Source of the DNA: Lelliottia wanjuensis
GTDB taxonomy: Bacteria > Pseudomonadota > Gammaproteobacteria > Enterobacterales > Enterobacteriaceae
Assembly: GCF_030238365.1 (NCBI RefSeq)
Contig: NZ_JASSOT010000001.1
Coordinates: 372,001 to 436,000 of the forward strand
Length of the DNA: 64,000 nt
Reading direction: 5' to 3'
The notes under the pieces: model-generated
What the model was told of the DNA's origin: nothing
Seen by the model: only the letters and a program-made list of their open reading frames with translations
Databases searched by the model: none
Part shown: positions 35,772 through 45,824 of the stretch, one piece after another
Layout of the letters: the number at the start of each line of letters is the position of its first letter
How positions within the stretch are numbered: position 1 is the stretch's first letter
Made by a program: the position numbers and the translations under genes

Positions 35772-36557
35772 TTATTTCCCCGTGAAGTTCGGCGTGCGTT
35801 TGGCGAGGAACGCGCTGACGCCCTCGCGGTAGTCGTCGCTGCGACCGGCCATGCGCTGGTAATCGCGCTCCAGATCGAGCTGCTCGTCCAGCGTATTGGT
35901 TTCAGCGGCGTTCATCGCCTGCTTAATCAGACCCAGACCAAAGGTCGGCTGAGAGGCAAAATGGGTCGCCAGTTTCTGCGCCGTGGCGGAGAGCTCTTCG
36001 TCATCGACCACCTGCCAGATCATCCCCCAGGCGTGGGCCTGTTCGGCGCTGAGTTTATCGCCGAGCAGCGCCAGCCCCATCGCCCGCGCCCGTCCGGCGA
36101 CGCGCGGCAGCAGCCAGGTGCCGCCGCAGTCAGGCACCAGACCCAGCTTGCTAAAGGCCATCATAAAGTTCACCGAACGGGCGGCGATCACCATGTCGCA
36201 GCCCAGCGCCAGCGTCGCGCCGGCTCCGGCGGCCACGCCGTTGACGGCGGCAATCACCGGTTTCGGTAGTTTCGCCAGACGACGCACCAGCGGGTTGTAG
36301 AAGGTTTCCACGGAGTAGCCCAGATCCGGCGCAGGGCCGTTCGGGTCAACGTTACGGTCGTTCAGATCCTGCCCGGCGCAGAACCCGCGCCCGGCCCCGG
36401 TGATCAGCAGACAGCGGATGGTGTCGTCCCGCTCAGCCTGTTTCAGGCATTCGGCAAGCTGCTGGTGCATCACATCGTTAAAGCTGTTCAGACGCTCCGG
36501 GCGGTTCAGGGTAATGGTCATCACGCCCTGCTCAACATGACTCAGAATAAATTCCAC
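35772..36557 (-). CDS. paaG: Ring-1,2-epoxyphenylacetyl-CoA isomerase PaaG
   Basis: PaaG converts the ring epoxide to oxepin-CoA and also isomerises dehydrosuberyl-CoA double bonds. The 261-residue crotonase-fold protein shows AGRGFCAGQDLNDR (oxyanion hole) and GVAAGAGATLALGCDMVIA, with the acidic residue of KLGLVPDCGGTW. It follows paaF by two bases in the operon. Confidence 0.96.
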   Translation of the reverse strand: MEFILSHVEQGVMTITLNRPERLNSFNDVMHQQLAECLKQAERDDTIRCLLITGAGRGFCAGQDLNDRNVDPNGPAPDLGYSVETFYNPLVRRLAKLPKPVIAAVNGVAAGAGATLALGCDMVIAARSVNFMMAFSKLGLVPDCGGTWLLPRVAGRARAMGLALLGDKLSAEQAHAWGMIWQVVDDEELSATAQKLATHFASQPTFGLGLIKQAMNAAETNTLDEQLDLERDYQRMAGRSDDYREGVSAFLAKRTPNFTGK

Positions 36558-36559
36558 AA

Positions 36560-37327
36560 TTAGCGTCCTTTAAAGTCGGGGGTGCGTTTTTGTAAGAAAG
36601 CGGCGATGCCTTCCCGGCGATCTTCCGTGGCAGAGAGCAGCGTAAACAGCTGGCGCTCCTGCGCCAGCCCGGCCTGCAATGGCACTTCCTGCGACTGGCG
36701 CAGCGCCTGTTTCGCGGCCTGCAGTGCCAGCGGCGAGTGGCGCGCCATCAGCGCGGCCTGTTTCAGGGCATATTCCAGCACCAGCGCCGACGGGAACACG
36801 TCGCTCACCAGCCCCGCCGCCTGCGCCTGCTGGGCGGTAATGCTTTCGCCCGTCAGCACCATTTTGCTGGCGAGAGATTTCCCGACGCAGCGGATCAAAC
36901 GCTGGGTCCCGCCCGCCCCCGGCATGATGCCGAGCGTAATTTCCGGCAGACCGAAACGGGCGTTATCGCCTGCGATCACCACGTCGCACAGCAGCGCCAG
37001 CTCGCAGCCAGCGCCGAGCGCATAGCCGTTCACGGCGGCGATCAGCGGCTTGTTGAAGTTGTTGATGCGCGCCCAGAGCTGCGGGCGAACATCGTTCAGA
37101 GTGGCGGGCAGATCTTTCTCCGCCATCTCGTTGAGATCGGCTCCGGCAGCGAAGCAGCGCTCGTTGCCGTAAATTACGCAGGCGGAGATTTCGCCGTCCT
37201 GCGCCGCGCTTTCCAGCTCATCCGCGATGCCTGAGAGCAGCGCGTTGTTAAGGGCATTGCGCGCCGCCGAACGATTGAGCGTCAGGAGCAGCACGCGGCC
37301 ATGACGGGTGACAATCAGCTCGCTCAT
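36560..37327 (-). CDS. paaF: 2,3-dehydroadipyl-CoA hydratase PaaF
   Basis: PaaF hydrates 2,3-dehydroadipyl-CoA before PaaH acts. The 255-residue crotonase-fold enzyme shows CFAAGADLNEMAEKD, GYALGAGCELALLCDVVIAG and the catalytic glutamates in PEITLGIMPGAGGTQRL. Its start overlaps the paaE stop by four bases. Confidence 0.96.
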   Translation of the reverse strand: MSELIVTRHGRVLLLTLNRSAARNALNNALLSGIADELESAAQDGEISACVIYGNERCFAAGADLNEMAEKDLPATLNDVRPQLWARINNFNKPLIAAVNGYALGAGCELALLCDVVIAGDNARFGLPEITLGIMPGAGGTQRLIRCVGKSLASKMVLTGESITAQQAQAAGLVSDVFPSALVLEYALKQAALMARHSPLALQAAKQALRQSQEVPLQAGLAQERQLFTLLSATEDRREGIAAFLQKRTPDFKGR

Positions 37328-38394
37328 GCCATCCCCTTCGCGTCAAAATCGACCACCACGTCGGCGGTCAGCGGGAGCGCCTGACAGCTCAACACGTATC
37401 CCGCGGCCAGTTCGTCCGGCTCGAGGCTGTAGTTGGTCGCCATATCTACTTTCCCGCGCAGCACCTTGCATTTGCAGGTGGCGCACACGCCGCCCTTGCA
37501 GGCATACGGCAGATCCGCGCCCTGACGCAGAGCCGCGTCGAGAATGCTTTCGTCGTCGGCGGTGAGCGTGATTTCGCGATCGCGCCCGTCCTGACGCACG
37601 GTGACTTTTTGCCCCTGAGCCTGCACCGTCGAGGCGCGTTTCACGGCGCTACCCGGCGTGTTAAAGCGCTCCAGATGAATGGTTTTCTCCGGCATCCCCA
37701 GCGCTTTCAGCGCCAGCTCGGCGTCGTCCATCATCGCCGACGGGCCGCAGATAAAGGCTTCGTCGAACAGGCTGAAATCGATCAGGGTTTTCCCCATCTG
37801 ATGCAGTTTTTCGCCGTCGATACGCCCGTGCAGCAGCTCACTGTCGAGGGTCTCCTGGCTGAAAATATTCACCAGCTGCAGGCGCTGCGGGTATTTATCT
37901 TTTAGATCCGTCAGGGCCTGGCGGAACATCATGCTCTGGCTGCTGCGGTTGCCGTAGATCAGGGTGAAGTGGCTCTGCGGCTCGACCAGCAGCGTACTGG
38001 AGACAATCGCCAGCATCGGCGTAATGCCGGACCCGGCAGCGATCGCCAGATAGCGCCCGGCGCGCTCGGCCTGCGGCTGATAGCCGAAGTGGCCCTGCGG
38101 GACCATCACTTCCAGCGCCATGCCCTGTTTGATCTCATCCCGGGCATAGCGTGAGAAACGCCCGCCGTCGATGGCTTTTACCGCCACGCTGATTTCGCCC
38201 GGCGTCACGCTTCGGCAAATCGAATAGCAGCGGCGTAACTCTTCCCCCGCCAGCCGCGCCTTGAGCGTCAGATGCTGGCCAGGGCGGAAACGGTAGGCGT
38301 CCTGCAAAGTCTGTGGGATCGCGAAAGTGATGGTCACCGCATCGCGGGTTTCGGGTTCCACTTTTGCCACCGTTAAGGAATGAAACGTTGTCAT
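37324..38394 (-). CDS. paaE: Phenylacetyl-CoA epoxidase reductase PaaE
   Basis: PaaE passes electrons from NADPH through FAD and a [2Fe-2S] cluster to the PaaA di-iron centre. The 356-residue protein has an N-terminal FAD/NADPH module (RCYSICRSVTPGE; IAAGSGITPMLAI) and a C-terminal plant-type ferredoxin domain with YACKGGVCATCKCK and a fourth cysteine in VLSCQALP. I chose the ATG at 38394 (MTTFHSLTVAKVEP), which gives the usual length. It lies seven bases after paaD. Confidence 0.97.
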   Translation of the reverse strand: MTTFHSLTVAKVEPETRDAVTITFAIPQTLQDAYRFRPGQHLTLKARLAGEELRRCYSICRSVTPGEISVAVKAIDGGRFSRYARDEIKQGMALEVMVPQGHFGYQPQAERAGRYLAIAAGSGITPMLAIVSSTLLVEPQSHFTLIYGNRSSQSMMFRQALTDLKDKYPQRLQLVNIFSQETLDSELLHGRIDGEKLHQMGKTLIDFSLFDEAFICGPSAMMDDAELALKALGMPEKTIHLERFNTPGSAVKRASTVQAQGQKVTVRQDGRDREITLTADDESILDAALRQGADLPYACKGGVCATCKCKVLRGKVDMATNYSLEPDELAAGYVLSCQALPLTADVVVDFDAKGMA

Positions 38395-38401
38395 GGCAAC
38401 C

Positions 38402-38899
38402 TCAGATACATTTGAAATAGTCGAAAGGTTCACGGCAGGCGTTGCAGCGATAGAGCGCTTTGCAGGCCGTCGAACCAAATTCACTGATAACCGACGTGTT
38501 GGTGCTCGCGCAGCGCGGGCAGGTCACTTCGGCAGGCGCGTGGGCGTGACAGCTGTGGCCGACCGGCGGGCTGATGCCGTATTCACGCAGCCTTGCGCGG
38601 GCGTCGTCGGTCATCCAGTCGGTGGTCCAGGCCGGGTCGAGCTGCAGGACGATATGCACCGGGGTAAACCCGTGGGCGGTCATCGTCTCGCGAATGGCAC
38701 CCAGCAGATGCTCCGTCGCCGGGCAGCCGGAGTACGTAGGCGTGAAGCCAATCACCCAGCCGCCCGCCTGCGCCGAAACGCTGCGTACCATGCCTAAATC
38801 GGTGATGGTGAGCACCGGCACTTCCGGGTCCGGGATCTGGCTTAACAGGGACCAGATTTGCGGAATTTCCGCCGGGGCGATCTCAGCGAGACGTTGCAT
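38402..38899 (-). CDS. paaD: Phenylacetyl-CoA epoxidase maturation protein PaaD
   Basis: The 165-residue protein has an N-terminal MIP18/DUF59-type domain (IPDPEVPVLTITDLGMVRSV) and a C-terminal zinc- or Fe-S-binding tail with CPRCASTN and CNACREPFDYFKC cysteine pairs. PaaD is needed for epoxidase activity and is thought to help Fe-S assembly of PaaE. It lies between paaC and paaE. Confidence 0.95.
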   Translation of the reverse strand: MQRLAEIAPAEIPQIWSLLSQIPDPEVPVLTITDLGMVRSVSAQAGGWVIGFTPTYSGCPATEHLLGAIRETMTAHGFTPVHIVLQLDPAWTTDWMTDDARARLREYGISPPVGHSCHAHAPAEVTCPRCASTNTSVISEFGSTACKALYRCNACREPFDYFKCI

Positions 38900-38911
38900 A
38901 GGGACCTCCTG

Positions 38912-39658
38912 TTACCACTGCTGGCCGGGATACATGCGCTGGAGATACTGCATCTCCGCCAGCATCGGCCCCAGATGTTCGGTGTGCAGCCCTTTTTTGC
39001 CGCCGGTGCGGTACGCCGCTTCTTGCGGAACGCTCAGGCAGGCCTGCTCGAAACCGGCGAACACTTCCGCTTCCCACTCGGCGCGCAGCTCGCGCGGGTC
39101 AACGGCGATCCCTTCGGCGATCAGCTGTTGCTCCAGCGCATCGGCCTCGAACAGTTCGGCGGTGAAGCGCCACAGGGAATCAATCGCCTGCTGCATTTTG
39201 TGCGCCGAAACCTCGGTGCCGTTACCCAGACGCTCCAGCCAGCCGCGGCTAAAGCGCAGGTGGTAGCGCGCCTCTTTGATCGCTTTCGCGGCAATCGCCG
39301 CAATTTGCGCGTCGCGGCTTTGGGTCAGACGGGTAAAGAGCGCCACGTGCCAGGCGTCGATGAAATACTGACGCACCAGGGTGTCGGCGAAGTTGCCATT
39401 CGGCTGTTCTACCAGCAGCAGGTTGCTGAACTGGCGCTCGTCGCGGCCAAAGGCCAGCGTGTCTTCGTCGCCCTGACCTTCCAGCTCGGCGGCGTAGGTT
39501 AAGAAATTGCGCGCCTGGCCGAGCAGATCGAGGCCGATATTGGCCAGCGCCAGGTCGATCTCCAGCTCCGGCGCATGGCCGCACCACGCGCCGAGGCGCT
39601 GGGAGAGGACCAGACAGTTATCGCCCAGACGCAGGGCATATTGGGTAGTCGGTTTCAT
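38912..39658 (-). CDS. paaC: Phenylacetyl-CoA epoxidase structural subunit PaaC
   Basis: PaaC is the ferritin-like, non-catalytic partner of PaaA in the epoxidase heterotetramer. The 248-residue protein shows LRLGDNCLVLSQRLGAWCGH, LGQARNFLTYAAELEGQG and RYHLRFSRGWLERLGNGTE, as in E. coli. I use the ATG at 39658 (MKPTTQYAL), which has GAGG six bases upstream and gives the family length; an in-frame GTG at 39670 overlaps the paaB stop. Confidence 0.96.
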   Translation of the reverse strand: MKPTTQYALRLGDNCLVLSQRLGAWCGHAPELEIDLALANIGLDLLGQARNFLTYAAELEGQGDEDTLAFGRDERQFSNLLLVEQPNGNFADTLVRQYFIDAWHVALFTRLTQSRDAQIAAIAAKAIKEARYHLRFSRGWLERLGNGTEVSAHKMQQAIDSLWRFTAELFEADALEQQLIAEGIAVDPRELRAEWEAEVFAGFEQACLSVPQEAAYRTGGKKGLHTEHLGPMLAEMQYLQRMYPGQQW

Positions 39659-39666
39659 CGCCATCC

Positions 39667-39954
39667 TCACATGTGCTCGATGCCATCGGGGATGGTGTAG
39701 AACGTCGGGTGGCGGTAGACCTTGCTCTCCGCCGGGTCGAAAAACTCGCCGCGATCTTCCGGCTGCGAGGCGACGATTTCGCTCGCCTTCACCACCCAGA
39801 TCGAACAGCCTTCGCTGCGGCGGGTGTAGGCATCGCGCGCGTTTTCCAGCGCCATGCGGTCATCGGCGGCGTGCAGGCTGCCGACGTGACGGTGGGATAA
39901 CCCCTGTTTGCTGCGGACAAACACTTCATATAACGGCCAGTAGACATTGCTCAT
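39667..39954 (-). CDS. paaB: Phenylacetyl-CoA epoxidase subunit PaaB
   Basis: PaaB is a small subunit that bridges PaaAC heterodimers. The 95-residue protein has the family sequence VFVRSKQGLSHRHVGSLHAA and SIWVVKASEIVASQ. It lies 12 bp after paaA and just before paaC. Confidence 0.96.
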   Translation of the reverse strand: MSNVYWPLYEVFVRSKQGLSHRHVGSLHAADDRMALENARDAYTRRSEGCSIWVVKASEIVASQPEDRGEFFDPAESKVYRHPTFYTIPDGIEHM

Positions 39955-39966
39955 CTTGACTTCCTC

Positions 39967-40896
39967 TTACGCGGCGGTGCGGGCGTGTTGTTTTTCTGCG
40001 TGCGCCAGTGCGGCTTCGCGCACCCACGCCCCTTCTTCCCAGGCTTTGTTTTTTGCGGCGAGGCGTTCGTGGTTGCACACCCCGCGTCCGTTAATCACTT
40101 CTTCAAATTCCTGCCAGTCGATTTCGCCGAAACGGTAGTGACCGCTCTCTTCGTCGAAGTGCAGATCCGCATCCGGGACGGTCATGCCGAGCATTTCGAC
40201 CTGCGAGACGGTGTTGTCGACGAAGCGCTGGCGCAGTTCGTCGTTGCCAAAACGTTTGATCTTCCACGCCAGGCTGCGGGCGCTGTTCGGGGAGTTGTCG
40301 TCGTTCGGGCCGAACATCATCAGCGCCGGCCACCAGAAACGGTTGATGGCATCCTGCAACATCTGGCGCTGGGATTCGCTGCCCTGCGCCAGCGCCATGC
40401 AGGCTTCAAAACCCTGGCGCTGATGGAAGCTCTCTTCTTTACAGATTTTCACCATCGCGCGGGCATACGGCCCGTAAGAGGTGCGGCACAGGGCCACCTG
40501 GTTAACGATGGCCGCGCCGTCTACCAGCCAGCCAATCACGCCGATGTCGGCCCAGCTCAGGGTCGGGTAGTTGAAGATCGAGGAGTATTTCATCTTGCCG
40601 TCGAGCATCTTCTGGTAGATGTCTTCCCGCGCGCAGCCCAGGGTTTCCGCCGCGCTGTAGAGATACAGCCCGTGCCCCGCCTCGTCCTGCACCTTCGCCA
40701 GCAGAATCGCTTTGCGGCGCAGGGTTGGCGCGCGGGTGATCCAGTTGCCTTCCGGGAGCATGCCGACAATTTCGGAGTGCGCATGCTGACCAATCTGGCG
40801 GATCAGAGTTTTGCGGTAGGCGTCCGGCATCCAGTCTTGCGGCTCGATGGCTGTCTCCTGTGCGATGCGCTGCTCAAAGCGTTGTTCTTCCGTCAC
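39967..40896 (-). CDS. paaA: Phenylacetyl-CoA epoxidase catalytic subunit PaaA
   Basis: PaaA holds the di-iron centre that epoxidises the aromatic ring of phenylacetyl-CoA. The protein shows di-iron ligands in [19 protein letters not shown] (ExxH) and [15 protein letters not shown] (ExxH). I prefer the GTG at 40896, preceded by AAGGTGA. It gives 309 residues starting (M)[12 protein letters not shown], exactly the E. coli length; an ATG at 40932 would add 12 residues. It is the first gene of the operon and diverges from paaZ across the PaaX-controlled promoters. Confidence 0.95.
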   Translation of the reverse strand: MTEEQRFEQRIAQETAIEPQDWMPDAYRKTLIRQIGQHAHSEIVGMLPEGNWITRAPTLRRKAILLAKVQDEAGHGLYLYSAAETLGCAREDIYQKMLDGKMKYSSIFNYPTLSWADIGVIGWLVDGAAIVNQVALCRTSYGPYARAMVKICKEESFHQRQGFEACMALAQGSESQRQMLQDAINRFWWPALMMFGPNDDNSPNSARSLAWKIKRFGNDELRQRFVDNTVSQVEMLGMTVPDADLHFDEESGHYRFGEIDWQEFEEVINGRGVCNHERLAAKNKAWEEGAWVREAALAHAEKQHARTAA

Positions 40897-41181
40897 GTCG
40901 TCACCTTTATGATTCGTTAAATCGCTAATCATCGTTTAATGATGAATCACTTCGTTTCTTAAAAGTTACACAAAGGTTAAATATAACCCCAAGGAGTGTT
41001 TGTCTATTTTGTGATGTCGCTCGCAAGGCTTTTGCATCAGGCCGCTGATGGCGGGCGCTGCTCGCCTGCGGATTCATCCGACAAGATCACATTGTTAACA
41101 AATCATTAAAACATCACTTGCTTTTTATGATTCATAATCAAACTATCTATAGTGAAATTACGTAACATTTGGAGAAGAGAG
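40897..41181. promoter_or_regulatory. Divergent paaA / paaZ promoter region with PaaX-type half-sites
   Basis: The 285 bp between paaA and paaZ hold both promoters. GAATCA (40944-40949) near paaA and TGATTC (41128-41133) near paaZ are the half-site type described for PaaX operators, one next to each start. For paaZ, TTATGA (41125-41130) and TATAGT (41148-41153) are 17 bp apart and could be -35 and -10 elements, so the TGATTC would overlap the -35 box as expected for a repressor site. GAAGAGAG precedes the paaZ ATG. Confidence 0.55.
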
Positions 41182-43227
41182 ATGCAGCAGTTAGCCAGCT
41201 TCTTGTCCGGCACCTGGCAGTCTGGCCGGGGCCGTGAGCGCCACATTCATCACGCCATCAGCGGCGAAGCCCTGTGGGAAGTCACAAGCGAAGGTCTGGA
41301 TATGGCGGCGGCGCGTCGCTTCGCCATCGAGCGCGGGGGTGAATCACTTCACGCCATGACCTTTATCGAACGCGCGGCGATGCTGAAAGCGGTCGCGAAA
41401 CATCTGCTGAGTCAGAAAGAGCAGTTTTACGCCCTGTCGGCAGAAACCGGCGCGACCCGCGCGGACAGCTGGGTGGATATCGAAGGCGGGATCGGCACCC
41501 TGTTTACCTACGCCAGCCTCGGCAGCCGCGAGCTGCCGGACGACACCCTGTGGCCGGAAGACGAGCTGATACCCCTGTCGAAGGAAGGCGGATTTGCCGC
41601 GCGCCACGTGCTGACCTCGAAATCCGGCGTGGCGGTGCATATCAACGCTTTCAACTTCCCGTGCTGGGGAATGCTGGAGAAACTGGCCCCGACCTGGCTT
41701 GCCGGGATGCCTGCCATTATCAAACCGGCGACTGCCACGGCGCAGGTGACGCAGGCGATGGTGAAATCCATCATCGACAGCGGCCTGGTGCCGGAGGGTG
41801 CGATCAGCCTGATCTGCGGCGGCGCGGGCGATCTGCTCAACCATCTGGACAGTCAGGACGTGGTGACCTTTACCGGCTCCGCCTCCACCGGCCAGATGCT
41901 GCGCGTGCACCCGAACATCGTTGGCAAATCGATTCCGTTCACCATGGAAGCGGACTCCCTAAACTGCTGCGTGCTGGGCGAAGACGTCACGCCGGAGCAG
42001 CCGGAATTCGCGCTGTTTATCCGCGAAGTGGTGCGTGAGATGACCGCCAAAGCCGGGCAAAAATGTACGGCCATCCGCCGCATCATCGTCCCGCAGGGGC
42101 AGATTGAGGCGGTCAGCCAGGCGCTGATCGCCCGTCTCGAGAAAGTGGTGGTCGGCGATCCGGCGCAGGAAGGCGTCAAAATGGGCGCGCTGGTGAATGC
42201 TGAACAGCGTGCCGATGTGCAGGAAAAAGTGGATCTGCTGGTCGCCGCAGGCTGCCAGATCCGCCTCGGCGGCAAAGCCAGTCTTCAGGCCGCAGGCGCG
42301 TTCTTCCCGCCGACGCTGCTGTTCTGCCCGCAGCCGGACGAGTCCCCTGCCGTTCACGCCACCGAAGCCTTCGGCCCGGTTGCGACGCTAATGCCCTATC
42401 GCGACGCGGAACACGCCATGACCCTGGCGCGCGCCGGTGAAGGTAGCCTGGCGGGAACCCTGGTGACGGCGGATGCGCGTATCGCCCGGCAGTTTATTTC
42501 CGGTGCGGCGCGGGCGCACGGGCGTATTCAGATCCTCAACCAAGAGTCGGCGAAAGAGTCCACCGGCCACGGCTCCCCGCTGCCGCAGCTGGTTCACGGC
42601 GGGCCGGGTCGTGCGGGCGGCGGCGAAGAGCTGGGCGGTCTGCGCGCGGTGAAACACTATCTGCAACGCACGGCGATTCAGGGCAGCCCGTCGATGCTGG
42701 CCGCCATCAGCCAGCAGTGGGTGCGCGGCGCGCAGGTGCAGGAAGACCGCGTGCATCCGTTCCGCAAATACTTCGAAGAGTTGCAGCCGGGCGACAGCCT
42801 GCTGACCCCGCGTCGCACCCTGACCGAAACAGATATCGTCAATTTTGCCTGCCTGAGCGGGGATCATTTCTATGCCCACATGGACAAAATTGGCGCGGCG
42901 GAGTCGATCTTCGGCGAGCGCGTGGTTCACGGTTACTTTGTGATTTCGGCGGCGGCGGGTCTGTTCGTTGATGCGGGCGTCGGGCCGGTGATTGCCAACT
43001 ACGGCATGGAAAACCTGCGCTTTATCGAGCCGGTGAAACCGGGCGATACCATCCAGGTGCGTCTGACCTGCAAGCGCAAAACCCTCAAGAAACAGCGCAC
43101 GGCAGAAGAGAAACCGACCGGCGTGGTGGAGTGGGCCGTGGAGGTCTTTAACCAGCACCAGCAGCCTGTCGCGCTGTACTCCATTCTGACGCTCGTCGCT
43201 CGCCAGCAGGGCGATTTCACCGACTGA
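41182..43227 (+). CDS. paaZ: Bifunctional oxepin-CoA hydrolase / semialdehyde dehydrogenase PaaZ
   Basis: PaaZ opens the oxepin-CoA ring and oxidises the resulting aldehyde to 3-oxo-5,6-dehydrosuberyl-CoA. The 681-residue protein is a fusion of an aldehyde dehydrogenase (about 1-520, with [22 protein letters not shown] and the catalytic cysteine in [10 protein letters not shown]) and a MaoC-type hydratase (about 540-681, with [15 protein letters not shown] and RVVHGYFV). I chose the ATG at 41182 ([12 protein letters not shown]), since GAAGAGAG lies just upstream and it matches the E. coli length. Confidence 0.97.
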   Translation: MQQLASFLSGTWQSGRGRERHIHHAISGEALWEVTSEGLDMAAARRFAIERGGESLHAMTFIERAAMLKAVAKHLLSQKEQFYALSAETGATRADSWVDIEGGIGTLFTYASLGSRELPDDTLWPEDELIPLSKEGGFAARHVLTSKSGVAVHINAFNFPCWGMLEKLAPTWLAGMPAIIKPATATAQVTQAMVKSIIDSGLVPEGAISLICGGAGDLLNHLDSQDVVTFTGSASTGQMLRVHPNIVGKSIPFTMEADSLNCCVLGEDVTPEQPEFALFIREVVREMTAKAGQKCTAIRRIIVPQGQIEAVSQALIARLEKVVVGDPAQEGVKMGALVNAEQRADVQEKVDLLVAAGCQIRLGGKASLQAAGAFFPPTLLFCPQPDESPAVHATEAFGPVATLMPYRDAEHAMTLARAGEGSLAGTLVTADARIARQFISGAARAHGRIQILNQESAKESTGHGSPLPQLVHGGPGRAGGGEELGGLRAVKHYLQRTAIQGSPSMLAAISQQWVRGAQVQEDRVHPFRKYFEELQPGDSLLTPRRTLTETDIVNFACLSGDHFYAHMDKIGAAESIFGERVVHGYFVISAAAGLFVDAGVGPVIANYGMENLRFIEPVKPGDTIQVRLTCKRKTLKKQRTAEEKPTGVVEWAVEVFNQHQQPVALYSILTLVARQQGDFTD

Positions 43228-43239
43228 TCCGTTCTTTTT

Positions 43240-43266
43240 ACCGGGAAGGTCCCTTCCCGGTTTTTA
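43240..43266 (+). terminator. Intrinsic terminator after paaZ
   Basis: ACCGGGAAGG and CCTTCCCGGT form a 10-bp stem around a two-base loop, followed by a run of T. It begins 13 bp after the paaZ stop and separates paaZ from tynA. Confidence 0.9.
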
Positions 43267-43269
43267 ATT

Positions 43270-43285
43270 TGGCAAGAGTGACAAA
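43270..43285 (+). promoter_or_regulatory. Candidate FeaR site upstream of tynA
   Basis: TGGCA-N8-AAA fits the FeaR binding pattern TGNCA-N8-AAA as I recall it from published work on E. coli feaB and tynA. It lies about 90 bp before the tynA start. The same pattern occurs twice upstream of feaB, which supports the call. Confidence 0.45.
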
Positions 43286-43376
43286 TAACCTGGCAGGTGC
43301 AGGCAAACAGTTTGCGCCCGCTCCTGCCAGGATAAAGCTGCACGACACTAATAACACAATAATGATGAGGTCAACG

Positions 43377-45650
43377 ATGGGAAGCCCTTCTTCTTTTTCT
43401 GCCCGTAAAACGGCACTGGCCATGGCAGTCGCGTTGTTATGCTCCTGGCAGTCACCGGTTTTCGCCCACGGCGGCGAAGCGCATATGGTCCCGATGGACA
43501 AAACCCTGGCCGAGTTTGGCGCCGATGTGCAGTGGGATGATTACGCCCAGATGTTCACCCTCAGCAAAGACGGCGCTTTTGTGAAGGTTAAACCGGGCGC
43601 GAAAACCGCCATCGTCAACGGCAAGCCGCTCACACTGCAGGTGCCGGTGGTGATGAAAGGTAAAAAAGCCTTTATCTCCGAAACCTTCATCAACGATGTC
43701 TTCCAGTCGGGGCTTGATCAGACCTTCCAGGTGGAAAAACGCCCGCACCCGCTGAACGCGTTGACCGCAGACGAAATTAAACAGGCCGTCGAGATCGTCA
43801 AAACCTCGGCGGATTTCAAACCCAATACCCGTTTCACCCAGATCGCGCTGGCCGAGCCGGACAAAGCCAAAGTGTGGGATTTTGTGCTGAACGGCACGGC
43901 GGTTGACGCTCCGCGCCAGGCGAACGTCACCATGCTCGACGGCAAACACGTGATTGAAAGCGTGGTGGATCTGAAAGACAAAAAAGTCGTGAGCTGGACG
44001 CCAGTCAACGATGCCCACGGCATGGTGCTGCTGGATGATTTCACCTCCGTGCAGCAGATTATTATGGCCAGCCCGGAATACGCCGAAGCGCTGAAAAAGC
44101 ACGGCGTGACCGATCCGAAGAAAGTGATCGGCACCCCGCTGACCGTCGGCTATTTTGACGGCAAAGACGGCCTGAAACAGGAAGACCGCCTGCTGAAAGT
44201 GGTCAGCTATCTGGACACCGGCGACGGCAACTACTGGGCGCACCCGATTGAGAACCTGGTGGCGGTGGTCGATCTTGAGCAGAAAAAAATCCTCAAAATT
44301 GAGGAAGGTCCAGTGGTGCCGGTGCCGATGCTCGCCCGTCCGTATGATGGCCGTGACCGCATCGCTCCGGTGAAAAAACCGCTGGAGATCGTCGAGCCGG
44401 AAGGCAAGAACTACACCATCACCGGGGACATGATCCACTGGCAGAACTGGGACTTTCACCTGAGCCTCGACTCTCGCGTCGGGCCGATCATCTCCACCGT
44501 GACCTACAACGACAACGGCAAAAAACGCCAGGTGATGTATCAGGGATCGCTCGGCGGGATGATTGTGCCGTACGGCGACCCGGACGTCGGCTGGTACTTT
44601 AAGGCCTATCTCGATTCCGGTGACTACGGCATGGGCACCCTGACCTCTCCGCTGGTGCGCGGCAAAGATGCGCCGTCGAATGCGGTGATGCTCAACGAAA
44701 CCATTCCGGATTACACCGGTGCGCCGATGGAGATCCCGCGCGCGATTGCCGTCTTTGAACGCTACGCCGGGCCGGAATATAAACATCAGGAGATGGGCCA
44801 GCCGAACGTCAGCGCCGAGCGCCGCGAGTTGGTGGTGCGCTGGATCAGCACCGTGGGCAACTACGACTACATCTTTGACTGGATTTTCCACGAAAATGGC
44901 ACCATTGGCATCGATGCGGGCGCGACCGGTATCGAAGCGGTGAAAGGCGTGCAGGCCAAAACCATGCACGACCCGAGCGCCAAGGACGATACCAAATACG
45001 GCACCCTGATCGACCACAACATCGTCGGGACCACCCATCAGCACATCTACAACTTCCGTCTCGATATGGACGTGGATGGCACCAACAACCGTCTGGTGGC
45101 GATGGACCCGGAAGTAAAACCCAACACCGCCGGTGGCCCGCGCACCAGTACCATGCAGATCAATCAGTACAACATTGATACGGAACAGCAGGCCGCGCAG
45201 AAGTTTGACCCAGGCACCATTCGTCTGCTGAGCAACACCAGCAAAGAGAACCGCATGGGCAACCCGGTGTCGTACCAGATTATCCCTTACGCGGGCGGCA
45301 CTCATCCGGTCGCCACCGGCGCGAAATTCGCCCCGGACGAGTGGATTTACCACCGCCTGAGCTTTATGGATAAACAGCTGTGGGTGACGCGCTACCACCC
45401 GAACGAGCTCTACCCGGAAGGGAAATTCCCGAACCGCTCGATCCACGACAGCGGTCTGGGCAAGTACAGCAAGGATAACGAATCGATTGATAATCAGGAT
45501 GATGTGGTGTGGATGACCACCGGCACCACCCACGTGGCGCGCGCCGAGGAGTGGCCGATCATGCCGACCGAGTGGGTACACACCCTGCTCAAGCCGTGGA
45601 ACTTCTTCGACGAGACGCCAACGCTTGGCAAGAAGAAGGACGAGAAGTAA
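43377..45650 (+). CDS. tynA: Periplasmic copper amine oxidase TynA
   Basis: TynA oxidises phenylethylamine, tyramine and related amines to aldehydes in the periplasm, giving ammonia and hydrogen peroxide. The 757-residue precursor begins MGSPSSFSARK with a 30-residue signal peptide ending PVFA. The catalytic tyrosine that becomes topaquinone is in VGNYDYIFDW (precursor Tyr496, Tyr466 after cleavage, the known E. coli position). Copper ligands are in TTHQHIYNF and TTHVARAEE. I chose the ATG at 43377 with GAGG seven bases upstream. Its product is the substrate of FeaB, encoded 3.4 kb further on. Confidence 0.97.
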   Translation: MGSPSSFSARKTALAMAVALLCSWQSPVFAHGGEAHMVPMDKTLAEFGADVQWDDYAQMFTLSKDGAFVKVKPGAKTAIVNGKPLTLQVPVVMKGKKAFISETFINDVFQSGLDQTFQVEKRPHPLNALTADEIKQAVEIVKTSADFKPNTRFTQIALAEPDKAKVWDFVLNGTAVDAPRQANVTMLDGKHVIESVVDLKDKKVVSWTPVNDAHGMVLLDDFTSVQQIIMASPEYAEALKKHGVTDPKKVIGTPLTVGYFDGKDGLKQEDRLLKVVSYLDTGDGNYWAHPIENLVAVVDLEQKKILKIEEGPVVPVPMLARPYDGRDRIAPVKKPLEIVEPEGKNYTITGDMIHWQNWDFHLSLDSRVGPIISTVTYNDNGKKRQVMYQGSLGGMIVPYGDPDVGWYFKAYLDSGDYGMGTLTSPLVRGKDAPSNAVMLNETIPDYTGAPMEIPRAIAVFERYAGPEYKHQEMGQPNVSAERRELVVRWISTVGNYDYIFDWIFHENGTIGIDAGATGIEAVKGVQAKTMHDPSAKDDTKYGTLIDHNIVGTTHQHIYNFRLDMDVDGTNNRLVAMDPEVKPNTAGGPRTSTMQINQYNIDTEQQAAQKFDPGTIRLLSNTSKENRMGNPVSYQIIPYAGGTHPVATGAKFAPDEWIYHRLSFMDKQLWVTRYHPNELYPEGKFPNRSIHDSGLGKYSKDNESIDNQDDVVWMTTGTTHVARAEEWPIMPTEWVHTLLKPWNFFDETPTLGKKKDEK

Positions 45651-45657
45651 GCAGATG

Positions 45658-45687
45658 CAGGCCGGGCACTCCCCGGCCTGTTTTATT
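45658..45687 (+). terminator. Intrinsic terminator after tynA
   Basis: CAGGCCGGG and CCCGGCCTG (9-bp perfect stem, 5-nt loop) are followed by TTTTATTTC. It begins eight bases after the tynA stop, so tynA is a single-gene transcript and the alkylsulfatase gene needs its own promoter. Confidence 0.88.
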
Positions 45688-45824
45688 TCATCCACTTGCC
45701 GAATGAGTTAGCCCGATTATAGTTAGTCATGCCTCCCCGCTTTATTTTCATCTCTTGAACCGTTTTTCAGCCAGGACACGAAGTTTCACACGCAACGTCG
45801 TACTTACTTCTGAGAGGTTTTAGA

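Noticed and set aside
39985-40920. A 311-codon open frame antisense to paaA
   Set aside because: Mirror frame of paaA, no recognisable protein features.
43452-45695. A 747-codon open frame antisense to tynA
   Set aside because: The product is rich in His, Arg and Val in the pattern expected from the complement of GC-rich coding DNA, and tynA is certain.
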